Source of the DNA: Chloroflexota bacterium
GTDB lineage: Bacteria > Chloroflexota > Dehalococcoidia > Plut-88900
Direction: 5' to 3'
Assembly (NCBI GenBank): GCA_022572865.1
Contig: JACZVB010000108.1
Coordinates: 1-5,927, forward strand
DNA: 5,927 nt
In this document: positions 1 to 5,690 of the stretch, in pieces
How positions within the stretch are numbered: position 1 is the stretch's first letter
How the letters are laid out: each line of letters starts with the position of its first letter
Notes under the pieces: model-generated
Seen by the model: only the letters and a program-made list of their open reading frames with translations
The model's database searches: none
Told to the model about the DNA's origin: nothing
Made by a program: the position numbers and the translations under genes

Positions 1-1
1 G

Positions 2-724
2 GTCATCACCGGCCAGAAGATATGGACCAGCCAGGCCAACTACTCCGACTGGATACTGCTCCTGGCCCGCACGGACCCCGAAGCGCCCAAGCATCGGGGC
101 ATCACCATGCTGCTGGCCGACATGAAGACCCCCGGCGTCTCAGTCCGGCCCATCATCGACATGACTAGCGGCCACCCCTTCAACGAGACCTTCTTCGACA
201 ACGTCCGCATCCCCAAGGAGAACGTGGTGGGTGAGGTGAACCGGGGTTGGTACGCCGGTATGACCCTGCTGGACTTCGAGCGCTCCGCATTGCAGCATTC
301 GGCCTCCGCTCGCCGCTGCCTCGACGAGGCCGTCAGGTTCGCCTCGACAACCAGGGCTAACGGCAAGCCCCTGATTCAGACGCCAACGGTCCGCAACAAG
401 CTGTCTGACATGGCCGTTCAGGTGGAGGTCGCCTACATGCTCTCGTACCAGGTGGCCTGGATCCAGAGCAAGGGGGAGGTGCCCAATAAAGAGGCCTCGA
501 TGGACAAACTCTTCGCCTGCGCGACAGAGCAGCGAGCCTTTGACACGGCTATGGAGGTCCTGGGCCTCTACGGCCAGCTGGTGACGGGGTCGAAGCGCGT
601 GCCCCTGCAAGGATTTATCGAAAAGAACTACCTGTTCACCAGGTCCAGCACGATAGCCGGGGGCACTAACGAGATCCAGAAGAACATCGTCGCGACCCGG
701 GGCCTGGGGCTGCCGAGGCAGTAG
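2..724 (+). CDS. Acyl-CoA dehydrogenase, C-terminal part (5' truncated)
   Basis: FAD-dependent alpha,beta-dehydrogenation of an acyl-CoA thioester, passing electrons to ETF; cytoplasmic. The reading frame is open from base 2, so the N-terminal helical domain lies outside the window; 240 residues and a TAG stop are visible. The fragment opens in the middle beta domain (VITGQKIWTSQANYSDW), followed by the typical FFDNVRIPKENVVGEVNRGW segment and the C-terminal helical domain. It ends with TIAGGTNEIQKNIVATRGLG, the usual family tail. The catalytic base of medium- and short-chain enzymes (Glu in YEGT) is Gly here (fragment residue 220). A Glu in LDFERS (residue 93, bases 278-280) sits where isovaleryl-CoA and long-chain dehydrogenases carry their base in LDLER. 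The enzyme therefore looks active with the base on helix G. Substrate cannot be told. It converges on the next gene. Confidence 0.95.
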   Translation, partial: VITGQKIWTSQANYSDWILLLARTDPEAPKHRGITMLLADMKTPGVSVRPIIDMTSGHPFNETFFDNVRIPKENVVGEVNRGWYAGMTLLDFERSALQHSASARRCLDEAVRFASTTRANGKPLIQTPTVRNKLSDMAVQVEVAYMLSYQVAWIQSKGEVPNKEASMDKLFACATEQRAFDTAMEVLGLYGQLVTGSKRVPLQGFIEKNYLFTRSSTIAGGTNEIQKNIVATRGLGLPRQ

Positions 725-769
725 GCCTCTATCAACGCTGCCAGGGGACGAAAGAACTAGTGAGGCAAG

Positions 770-849
770 GCACTTGTACAAGGTGCTCATCGGGGGACTC
801 TGACCCCACCACTTCACCCGTTCTAGAGGTTCTTTGCACAAGGGGCTCA
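770..849. repeat. Imperfect 16-nt direct repeat pair and small inverted repeats between convergent genes
   Basis: TTGTACAAGGTGCTCA (774-789) recurs as TTGCACAAGGGGCTCA (834-849), 14 of 16 identical and exactly 60 nt apart. The first copy contains the 10-bp perfect palindrome CTTGTACAAG (773-782) and can fold as GCAC...GTGC (770-786). AAAGAAC (751-757) and GTTCTTT (829-835) could close a long outer stem. There is no T-run, so a rho-independent terminator for either convergent gene is not convincing. The rest of 725-871 holds nothing I recognise. Confidence 0.4.
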
Positions 850-871
850 GAATCCAAGGTATCCCCGACTA

Positions 872-1684
872 TCAGATCATGAAGTTCATCTGCTTCACTA
901 TCGTTTCCCCCAACGTCCTGTCGCCATCGATTCTGACTTTTTCAGAGGAGAGCGCGTGGCCCGGGTCCCAGCGGCCGCAGCTCAAGCAGGCGAAGGTCTC
1001 AACATCCATGGTGAGGCGGACCGTGGGCACCGCCGGGACAGTCCCTAGCTCCCTGGCCCGTTTTCCTTCCACCACGATGGCCAGGACCCGGCCTGCCCCA
1101 CCCGTGATGTCGAACACCACCGAGGAGCCGTCGGGGGCCTGGGCCTTTTTCCCGACTACGAAGGGCATGGCCATGGCCAGTCTACCCATGGAATGATCGG
1201 CCCCGGGACCTTCCAGGTGTCCGGGTTGGAAGACGGCGCGGCGGATATCCTGCTCGTGGACCCAGGAATCGAAGATGCGTATGCGTATTAACTCCCGAGT
1301 CTCGCGATCGCCTATGGGGGTCTCGGTCTCGGCGTCAAAATAGTCGGGCCCCGAGGCCCTGAGCAATCGAAGCCGCTCCGAGGTAACCTCTCGAAACTCG
1401 TCGAGGACCCTGGTCCCGGGCCAGGGACGCCGCCAGTCGACCGCCACCTCGTTCCTGGCGCCAACCTCGTTCTTCACGTGGCTCACATCCCGGGGCTTGT
1501 GATCGGGCGCGGGCCTGTCCAGGAGCCAGGACTCGGTGCCTAAGATGTGGGAGATGTGGTCCTGCACCGACCAGCCGGGACAGTCGGTGGGTGTTTTCCA
1601 CTCCTTCTCGGAAAAACCCCGGCAGAGCTGGTCCATGGAAGACCACACCGACTCCAGCTTGTCCACGAGCTGTTGATCATTCAT
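872..1684 (-). CDS. Maleylpyruvate isomerase-family (DinB/MDMPI fold) protein, probably mycothiol- or other thiol-dependent
   Basis: 270 residues from ATG at 1684. An in-frame GTG at 1693 would add three residues, but AGGGTG (1696-1691) lies 6 nt before the ATG and overlaps that GTG, so the ATG is preferred. Residues about 1-150 match the MDMPI N-terminal metal-binding helical bundle: CPGWSVQDHISHI near residues 35-47 and IFDSWVHEQDIRRA near 137-150 are the family signatures. His46 and His143 are the probable metal ligands. Asp139 occupies the place of the third ligand, Glu in corynebacterial maleylpyruvate isomerase. The C-terminal ~100 residues resemble the small SCP2-like/MDMPI C domain, rich in beta strands (SSVVFDITGG, VRLTMDVETFACL). 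Known members isomerise maleylpyruvate with mycothiol or act as thiol transferases; most homologues have no assigned substrate. It lies 34 nt downstream of tRNA-Leu(UAA) on the same strand with no obvious own promoter, so it may be read from the tRNA transcript. Confidence 0.85.
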   Translation of the reverse strand: MNDQQLVDKLESVWSSMDQLCRGFSEKEWKTPTDCPGWSVQDHISHILGTESWLLDRPAPDHKPRDVSHVKNEVGARNEVAVDWRRPWPGTRVLDEFREVTSERLRLLRASGPDYFDAETETPIGDRETRELIRIRIFDSWVHEQDIRRAVFQPGHLEGPGADHSMGRLAMAMPFVVGKKAQAPDGSSVVFDITGGAGRVLAIVVEGKRARELGTVPAVPTVRLTMDVETFACLSCGRWDPGHALSSEKVRIDGDRTLGETIVKQMNFMI

Positions 1685-1692
1685 GCTACACA

Positions 1693-1705
1693 CCCTGTGG
1701 CAGGG
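1693..1705 (-). promoter_or_regulatory. Small hairpin covering the ribosome binding site of the MDMPI-family gene
   Basis: On the minus strand CCCTG-CCA-CAGGG forms a 5-bp stem whose 3' arm contains the AGGG of the likely Shine-Dalgarno sequence of the ATG at 1684. It lies between tRNA-Leu(UAA) and the start codon. A stem this short may be chance; a role in limiting translation is inference. Confidence 0.25.
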
Positions 1706-1718
1706 ACTTTGAGATGCC

Positions 1719-1805
1719 TGGTGCCGAGGGCGGGATTTGAACCCGCACTCCCCAAGGGGAATCGGATTTTAAGTCCGACGCGTCTGCCATTTCCGCCACC
1801 TCGGC
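1719..1805 (-). tRNA. tRNA-Leu(UAA)
   Basis: An 87-nt class II tRNA with encoded CCA (TGG at 1719-1721 on the plus strand) and discriminator A73. The 7-bp acceptor stem is GCCGAGG/CCTCGGC, the T arm is GCGGG-TTCAAAT-CCCGC, and the long variable arm is built on CCCC/GGGG. The anticodon loop CTTAAAA (1767-1773) between TCGGA and TCCGA gives anticodon TAA at 1771-1769. It lies just downstream of an intrinsic terminator that separates it from the other four tRNA genes, and shares its acceptor stem with the second leucine tRNA of the cluster. Confidence 0.97.
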
Positions 1806-1817
1806 CCGAGGAAGAGA

Positions 1818-1856
1818 TTTAAAAAACGCAGGCGCCGTTAAATGTCGGGCCTGCGT
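1818..1856 (-). terminator. Strong rho-independent terminator after tRNA-Cys
   Basis: Read on the minus strand, ACGCAGGC-CCG pairs with CGG-c-GCCTGCGT around an 8-nt loop (ACATTTAA), an 8+3 bp stem with one bulged base. T6 follows directly, its first T closing the stem, then AAATCT. This is a textbook intrinsic terminator and would end the Trp-Leu-Gly-Cys transcript. The T-run ends only about 16 nt before the 5' end of tRNA-Leu(UAA), leaving hardly any room for a separate promoter unless it overlaps the stem. TTTAAA at the end of the T-run is a possible but weak -10. Confidence 0.85.
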
Positions 1857-1868
1857 CTTAGTATTCGA

Positions 1869-1944
1869 TGGAGGCGACGGGCGGATTCGAACCGCCGAAT
1901 AGGGGTTTTGCAGACCCCCGCCTTAACCACTTGGCTACGTCGCC
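1869..1944 (-). tRNA. tRNA-Cys(GCA)
   Basis: A 76-nt cloverleaf with encoded CCA (1871-1869). The acceptor stem is GGCGACG/CGTCGCC, and discriminator U73 is the known cysteine identity base. The anticodon stem GGGGT/ACCCC encloses CTGCAAA, so the anticodon is GCA (1911-1909). The T arm is GGCGG-TTCGAAT-CCGCC. Its 5' end is one base from the 3' end of tRNA-Gly, so the two must be separated by processing of a common transcript. Confidence 0.97.
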
Positions 1945-1945
1945 C

Positions 1946-2020
1946 TGGAGCGGAAGACGGGATTCGAACCCGCGACCTTCTCCTTGGCAAGGAGATGCTC
2001 TACCACTGAGCCACTTCCGC
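1946..2020 (-). tRNA. tRNA-Gly(GCC)
   Basis: A 75-nt cloverleaf with encoded CCA (1948-1946) and discriminator U73. The acceptor stem is GCGGAAG/CTTCCGC, the D arm carries GGCTCAGTGGTAGAGC, and the anticodon stem TCTCC/GGAGA encloses TTGCCAA (anticodon GCC, 1988-1986). The T arm GCGGG-TTCGAAT-CCCGT has one G-U pair. The 20-nt spacer to tRNA-Leu(GAG) upstream shows no terminator or promoter, in keeping with cotranscription. Confidence 0.97.
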
Positions 2021-2040
2021 GAGTCTTTAGATATTGTCTT

Positions 2041-2127
2041 TGGTGCCGAGGAGGAGATTTGAACTCCTACGAGCTTTCGCTCACTGCCCCCTCAAGACAG
2101 CGTGTCTACCGATTCCACCACCTCGGC
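2041..2127 (-). tRNA. tRNA-Leu(GAG)
   Basis: An 87-nt class II tRNA with encoded CCA (2043-2041) and discriminator A73. The acceptor stem GCCGAGG/CCTCGGC is identical to that of tRNA-Leu(UAA) in this window. The anticodon stem CTGTC/GGCAG has one T-G pair and encloses TTGAGGG (anticodon GAG, 2093-2091). The long variable arm is GAGC-GAAA-GCTC, a stem capped by a GNRA tetraloop. The T arm is AGGAG-TTCAAAT-CTCCT. It reads CUC and CUU codons. Confidence 0.96.
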
Positions 2128-2206
2128 CTGTTCAACCGCAGTACCCTCCTCTAAAATCTCTGCGAGGTTGGACTCGGGACCTATTCCTGCGGCTGCCTCC
2201 TGAGGA
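2128..2206 (-). other. 79-nt spacer between tRNA-Trp and tRNA-Leu(GAG)
   Basis: The longest gap in the tRNA cluster. It contains ACTCGGGACC (2172-2181), the inverse of GGTCCCGAGT at 2385-2394 beyond tRNA-Trp, and no terminator-like T-run. I find no convincing promoter or further tRNA, so tRNA-Leu(GAG) is probably processed from the same transcript as tRNA-Trp. Confidence 0.4.
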
Positions 2207-2282
<76 letters not shown>

Positions 2283-2304
2283 ACAGCGGCCCTTTTGCCT
2301 CACG

Positions 2305-2334
2305 ATTCTACCATAATCGTCCGAAAATGGCCAA
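2305..2334 (-). promoter_or_regulatory. Sigma70-type promoter candidate for the tRNA cluster
   Basis: On the minus strand TTGGCC (2334-2329; 4 of 6 to consensus) and TAGAAT (2310-2305; 5 of 6) are separated by 18 bp. Initiation would fall near 2298, about 15 nt before tRNA-Trp, a normal leader length. The rest of 2335-2472 holds no gene. Confidence 0.55.
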
Positions 2335-2401
2335 TCGGAACTGCCTTAACCCTCACTCCCCATACCCCCTCCAGAATCCCAACGGGTCCCGAGTATAGGG
2401 G

Positions 2402-2415
2402 CGAGCCGGGGCTCG
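2402..2415. other. GC-rich palindrome downstream of the amidohydrolase gene
   Basis: CGAGCCGGGGCTCG can fold as a 5-bp stem with a 4-nt loop, about 60 nt past the stop codon of the minus-strand amidohydrolase gene. No T-run follows on either strand, so it is at best a weak or rho-assisted end structure. GGTCCCGAGT lies next to it at 2385-2394. Confidence 0.3.
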
Positions 2416-2472
2416 GGGTTCCCATTCTAGTCGCTCCTGAATACGTTAGTGCCGTAGTAACAGAAATCCTCT

Positions 2473-3714
2473 TCAGGCATCCGATCCCGCCAGGGCCAGG
2501 GTCACCTCGTATAGCACCTCCAGCCCGGGCCTGATGTCTTCCCAGTGGGTGAGTTCGTCCGGGGAGTGGCTCTTGCCCCCGACGCTGGGCACGAAGATCA
2601 TACCCGCATCGGTCACATGGGCCATATGGGAGGTATCATGGACGGCCCGGCTGGCCGTGTCCATGTACCTGATGCCCAGCTTCTTGCAGGCACCGGCAAT
2701 GGTGCTCCTGATGGCAGGGGAAAGGGCCACCGCTGCTGTGTACTCCAGCTCCTCAATCTCGAACTCGACACCCCGCTCCCCGGCCACCCTCGCAATCATC
2801 TCATCTATCTCCTTGATGGCTGCGGCCAGGTTATCGGGCGAGGTGTCCCTTACGTCGGTGGTGAAGGTCACCAGGCTGGGCACGATGTTCATTGCCCCGG
2901 GCTTGACGTCCAGGATGCCGACGGTGCTTACCAGGGAGGCGGCAGGATCAGAACGCCCTATCCTCTCGATCTCCTGGACCATCCGGGCCGCGGGGACCAG
3001 GGCGTCGGTCCTACGGTCCATGGGCGTGGCGCCGGCGTGGTCCGCCTTTCCGAACACCCTGACTCTCTTGTGGCTGGAGCCCGTTATGGCCTCTACGATG
3101 CCGATGGGCGTCTCCTTCTCCTCCAGCCTTGCGCTCTGCTCCACATGAAGCTCCACAAAGGACTTGACCTCGCCCTTTCTCAATACCACCTCTCCAGGGG
3201 TGCCGGTGGTCTCAATAGCTTCTAACGCTTTTTCAAAGGAGATTCCGTCGCCATCCTTTAGTCCCCTGACCTCGCCCCAGCTCAAATGCCCGGTCATGAT
3301 CGCGCTACCCAGGGTCCCCTTTTTGAACCTGTCCCCCTCCTCGTCAGTGAACACCACCACCTCGATGGGGTGCCGGGTCACAATGCCCTCATCATTCAGG
3401 GTCCTGACCACCTCCAGGGGCCCCATGACACCGGTGGGGCCGTCGTAGTCACCGCCGTTGGGGACGCTATCGATGTGAGAGCCCATCATCACTATAGGGG
3501 ACGAGGGGTCCCGGCCCTGACGCCTCCCCCTGATGTTGCCTACAGCGTCGACCCTTACGGTCAGTCCAAGGCCCTTCATTATCCCGATGACCAGATCTCT
3601 TCCTTCCAGGTCGGCAGGGGTAAGGGAGAACCGGGCCACGCCGCCCTCGGGCACCCTTCCTATCCGGGCCAGGGCCTCCAGGTCTTTCTGGAATCTGTCT
3701 ATGTTAGGTTTCAA
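2473..3714 (-). CDS. M20-family hydantoinase/carbamoylase-type amidohydrolase (N-carbamoyl-amino-acid hydrolase or allantoate amidohydrolase)
   Basis: A 413-residue cytoplasmic metallohydrolase, a normal length for the family, that removes a carbamoyl (ureido) group, releasing ammonia and CO2 from N-carbamoyl amino acids or allantoate. The two-metal site is complete: His80 in GSHIDSV, bridging Asp91 in GGDYDGPTGV, catalytic Glu125 and ligand Glu126 in FTDEEG, His190 in ELHVEQ, and His383 in GKSHSPDE. The lid/dimerisation domain (about 213-325) carries the typical DHAGATPMDRRTDAL. Motifs do not separate carbamoylase from allantoate or ureidoglycine hydrolases. The start is TTG: an in-frame TAG lies eight codons upstream, and GGGAGG sits 5 nt before it. 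It follows the ThDP-enzyme gene on the same strand after 84 nt with no clear terminator or promoter, so the two are probably cotranscribed. Confidence 0.93.
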   Translation of the reverse strand: MKPNIDRFQKDLEALARIGRVPEGGVARFSLTPADLEGRDLVIGIMKGLGLTVRVDAVGNIRGRRQGRDPSSPIVMMGSHIDSVPNGGDYDGPTGVMGPLEVVRTLNDEGIVTRHPIEVVVFTDEEGDRFKKGTLGSAIMTGHLSWGEVRGLKDGDGISFEKALEAIETTGTPGEVVLRKGEVKSFVELHVEQSARLEEKETPIGIVEAITGSSHKRVRVFGKADHAGATPMDRRTDALVPAARMVQEIERIGRSDPAASLVSTVGILDVKPGAMNIVPSLVTFTTDVRDTSPDNLAAAIKEIDEMIARVAGERGVEFEIEELEYTAAVALSPAIRSTIAGACKKLGIRYMDTASRAVHDTSHMAHVTDAGMIFVPSVGGKSHSPDELTHWEDIRPGLEVLYEVTLALAGSDA

Positions 3715-3725
3715 GGAATCCTCCC
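3712..3725 (-). promoter_or_regulatory. Shine-Dalgarno and TTG start of the amidohydrolase
   Basis: GGGAGG at 3725-3720 is 5 nt upstream of TTG (3714-3712). An in-frame TAG eight codons further upstream excludes any longer start, and the next in-frame ATG is residue 46, inside the conserved domain. Confidence 0.8.
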
Positions 3726-3798
3726 TCTGTCCAAGCTATCAGGATAAACATTACTGTAACGAAGCCGGTAAAGAAAGCCACGCTTCTAATCGGTTGTG

Positions 3799-5469
3799 CT
3801 AAAAGGCGGGATCGATGACTACGTCCACCAGGGCCGGCTCATCCAGATTGATGGCCCGTTCCAGAGCGGGCTTGATGTCCCGAGGGCGGACTACCCGTTC
3901 GGCGTGAACCCCGAAGCTCTGGGCCAGGCTGGCGAAGTCCAACGGGGGATCGGCCAGGTCCACGGAGTGGAGTTTATCTCTGGCCTCCCTTCCGAGCACC
4001 CGCATGGTGTTGATCTTCAGGATCCGGTAGCTGGAGTTGTTGCAGATCACCAGGGTCACGGGTATCCGGTGATGGGCCGCCGTCCATAGGGCCTGGATGG
4101 AGTACATAGCGTTGCCATCCCCAATTACCCCCACCACGGGGCGGTCCGGCTGGCCAAGTTTCACTCCCAGGGCCATGGGCAGGGAGTCGCCCAGGGAGCC
4201 GTCGTTGTCTCTGAAGGCCAGGTAGGAGTCAGGTTCCGTGAAATCCAGGTGGTCCCTGAGGGCAATGGACGCGGTGACACCTCCGTCTACCAGGATTGCA
4301 TCGGCCGGCAGGCATTCCTTCAGGTCCAGCATCAAGCGGATATCGGAGATTGGCTCCCGGTCCCAACTCTCCTTAGCCCTCTCCCAGAGGGCCTCCCTGC
4401 GTCTACGGTTCTCGTCGGATATCCGCTTAACCCGTTCCCGGGCCGCCTTTTTCGACCCCGGGGACATCTGTTTGCTAACCGCGCTGATCAGCTCCTGGAG
4501 CCCCAGCTTGATGTCGGCGACGATACCCACGTCGGTAGGCTGGTTCTTTCCGACCTCCCAGGGGTCCGTATCCAGGTGAATCACCCGGGTAGAGGGAGAG
4601 ACTAATGGTTCGGGAAGATAGAAAGTCTGAGAGATGAAATTAGCGCCGACGGCCAGGACAACGTCCACGTCCTCGAGGGCCTTGTGTGCACCGGGGAAGT
4701 CGGTCGACATCCCACCTCCGAAAAGGGGATGGTCGGAGGGGAAGGCCGTTTCGGCACGGAGTCGGTTTTCGGTAACCTGTGCCCCGATGAGCTCGGCAAG
4801 GGCCACGGCCTCTTTCATCGCATCGCAACGGGCCAGCCTAAAGCCGACGAACAGGGCCGGGTTTCGGGCCTGAGCAAGCAGCTCCGCCGCCTTTTCTATT
4901 GCCTTTTTATCGGGGGCGTATTCTGAGGGGACCCAGCTGGGATAGCCGACCTCCATCTCGGCTTCCCGGCTGAGGACATCCTGGGGCAGGGACACAAAGG
5001 TGGGGCCCTGGGGCTGCTGGCTGGATATCTTGAATGCCCTGTGCATCACCAGGGGGATGTCCGCGGGATGCTGGACTTCCGTGCTCCATTTAGTATAGGG
5101 CCTGGTCATGGCCACCAGGTCGCCGGTAAGACCGGGCTCACGCTGAATGAGCCGTGTGTCCTGCTGGCCTGCGGTAACCACCAGGTTGAAATCGGATACA
5201 TAGGCGTTATAGAGGGCGCTGACCAGGTTGGCAACCCCCGGCGCGGTGTGAACGTTGATCACTCCAGTCTTGCCCGAGGCCCAGGAGTACCCTCCAGCCA
5301 TGCCTGTTGCGACCGTCTCATGAAGTGCCAGGATGTACTTGATCTTTGGGTGCTGGTACAGAGCGTCCATGAAGACGACCTCGGTGGAGCCGGGGTTCCC
5401 GAAGACGTAGTCAACATCGTGGGATTCCAGGACCGCCATAAGGGCGTCTATGCCGGACATCCGGGGCAT
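3799..5469 (-). CDS. Thiamine-diphosphate-dependent enzyme, benzoylformate-decarboxylase-like
   Basis: About 556 residues from ATG at 5469, the usual length for the family. It has the three-domain order of ThDP 2-oxoacid decarboxylases and acetolactate synthase-like enzymes. Numbering below counts from the alternative GTG at 5478. The Pyr domain has FGNPGSTE (Ser31, like Ser26 of Pseudomonas putida benzoylformate decarboxylase), activating Glu54 in LHETVATGMAGGYS, and NVHTAPGVANLVSALYNAY with His77 (like His70). The middle domain is about 190-340. The PP domain binds Mg-ThDP with GDG (453-455) and NNSS (480-483), and GDGNAMYSIQALWTAAHHRIP closely resembles benzoylformate decarboxylase. An ungapped alignment of the GANFISQT segment puts Thr285 where the second catalytic His (His281) should be. 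Decarboxylation or carboligation of a 2-oxo acid is expected, but the substrate is unknown. Glu54 argues against glyoxylate carboligase. Confidence 0.9.
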   Translation of the reverse strand: MPRMSGIDALMAVLESHDVDYVFGNPGSTEVVFMDALYQHPKIKYILALHETVATGMAGGYSWASGKTGVINVHTAPGVANLVSALYNAYVSDFNLVVTAGQQDTRLIQREPGLTGDLVAMTRPYTKWSTEVQHPADIPLVMHRAFKISSQQPQGPTFVSLPQDVLSREAEMEVGYPSWVPSEYAPDKKAIEKAAELLAQARNPALFVGFRLARCDAMKEAVALAELIGAQVTENRLRAETAFPSDHPLFGGGMSTDFPGAHKALEDVDVVLAVGANFISQTFYLPEPLVSPSTRVIHLDTDPWEVGKNQPTDVGIVADIKLGLQELISAVSKQMSPGSKKAARERVKRISDENRRRREALWERAKESWDREPISDIRLMLDLKECLPADAILVDGGVTASIALRDHLDFTEPDSYLAFRDNDGSLGDSLPMALGVKLGQPDRPVVGVIGDGNAMYSIQALWTAAHHRIPVTLVICNNSSYRILKINTMRVLGREARDKLHSVDLADPPLDFASLAQSFGVHAERVVRPRDIKPALERAINLDEPALVDVVIDPAF

Positions 5470-5481
5470 GGGATTCACCTC
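5467..5481 (-). promoter_or_regulatory. Shine-Dalgarno that decides the start of the ThDP enzyme
   Basis: GAGGTGA (5481-5475) matches the 16S anti-SD over seven bases and lies 5 nt upstream of ATG at 5469. The alternative in-frame GTG at 5478 is itself part of this element and has no SD of its own, so translation most likely starts at 5469. Another ATG at 5460 has no such spacing. Confidence 0.75.
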
Positions 5482-5537
5482 TAAAACGGGGTAGGAGACG
5501 AGGGCAGCGACAATGTTATCATAGGCCCTTGCGACTT

Positions 5538-5565
5538 TCTATAACGGTTCAAGGAGTGTGTTCAA
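5538..5565 (-). promoter_or_regulatory. Promoter candidate for the ThDP enzyme-amidohydrolase unit
   Basis: On the minus strand TTGAAC (5565-5560) and TATAGA (5543-5538) are 16 bp apart, each 4 of 6 to consensus. A second TTGAAC (5552-5547) and a TATGAT (5523-5518, 5 of 6) are present but 23 bp apart, so they do not pair well. The first -35 falls inside the inverted repeat GTGTT-CAAT-AACAC (5558-5571), which might be an operator. Confidence 0.35.
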
Positions 5566-5588
5566 TAACACTTTCGACCATCCCCCTG

Positions 5589-5614
5589 TCCCCCTTCCTA
5601 GCCAGGAAGGGGGA
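5589..5614. repeat. Perfect 11-bp stem-loop, C-rich/G-rich arms
   Basis: TCCCCCTTCCT (5589-5599) pairs without mismatch with AGGAAGGGGGA (5604-5614) around the loop AGCC. It is the first of a row of stem-loops in the divergent spacer between the ThDP enzyme and the next plus-strand gene. No T-run follows on either strand, and both flanking genes point away from it, so it is not a terminator of an annotated gene. It resembles the C-rich/G-rich dispersed intergenic repeats of some environmental bacteria; that is recollection, not a search. Confidence 0.8.
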
Positions 5615-5621
5615 TGAAATA

Positions 5622-5647
5622 GGTTTGTCCCGAGCTCGGGACAAACC
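5622..5647. repeat. 26-bp perfect palindrome with GTCCCGA/TCGGGAC core
   Basis: Two 13-bp arms meet at GAGCTC with no mismatch: GGTTTGTCCCGAG (5622-5634) and CTCGGGACAAACC (5635-5647). The core GTCCCGA...TCGGGAC recurs in the next stem-loop. Candidate functions are a dispersed palindromic repeat unit, an operator for a dimeric regulator, or a cruciform. Confidence 0.9.
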
Positions 5648-5652
5648 CCCGG

Positions 5653-5690
5653 CCCCGACTCGTCCCGATACTCGGGACTCGGCGTCGGGG
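5653..5690. repeat. Two-tier stem-loop sharing the GTCCCGA/TCGGGAC core
   Basis: The outer stem is CCCCGAC (5653-5659) with GTCGGGG (5684-5690). The inner stem is GTCCCGA (5662-5668) with TCGGGAC (5672-5678) around the loop TAC. An asymmetric internal loop (2 and 5 nt) lies between them. The outer 3' arm can instead pair with CCCCGA at 5695-5700, so two exclusive folds are possible. Confidence 0.8.

Noticed and set aside
140..841. A 233-codon minus-strand open frame opposite the acyl-CoA dehydrogenase.
   Set aside because: It is a shadow of the strong dehydrogenase frame in GC-rich DNA, with no recognisable motif.
2534..3802. Long plus-strand frames opposite the amidohydrolase (2534-3148, 2545-3225, 3286-3747).
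   Set aside because: They mirror the conserved minus-strand gene, have low-complexity composition and show no domain.
3799..5469. Glyoxylate carboligase as the identity of the ThDP enzyme, suggested by the neighbouring allantoate-type hydrolase.
   Set aside because: Carboligase has Val in place of the activating Glu. Here Glu54 is present in LHETVATG, and the PP-domain motif is closest to benzoylformate decarboxylase.
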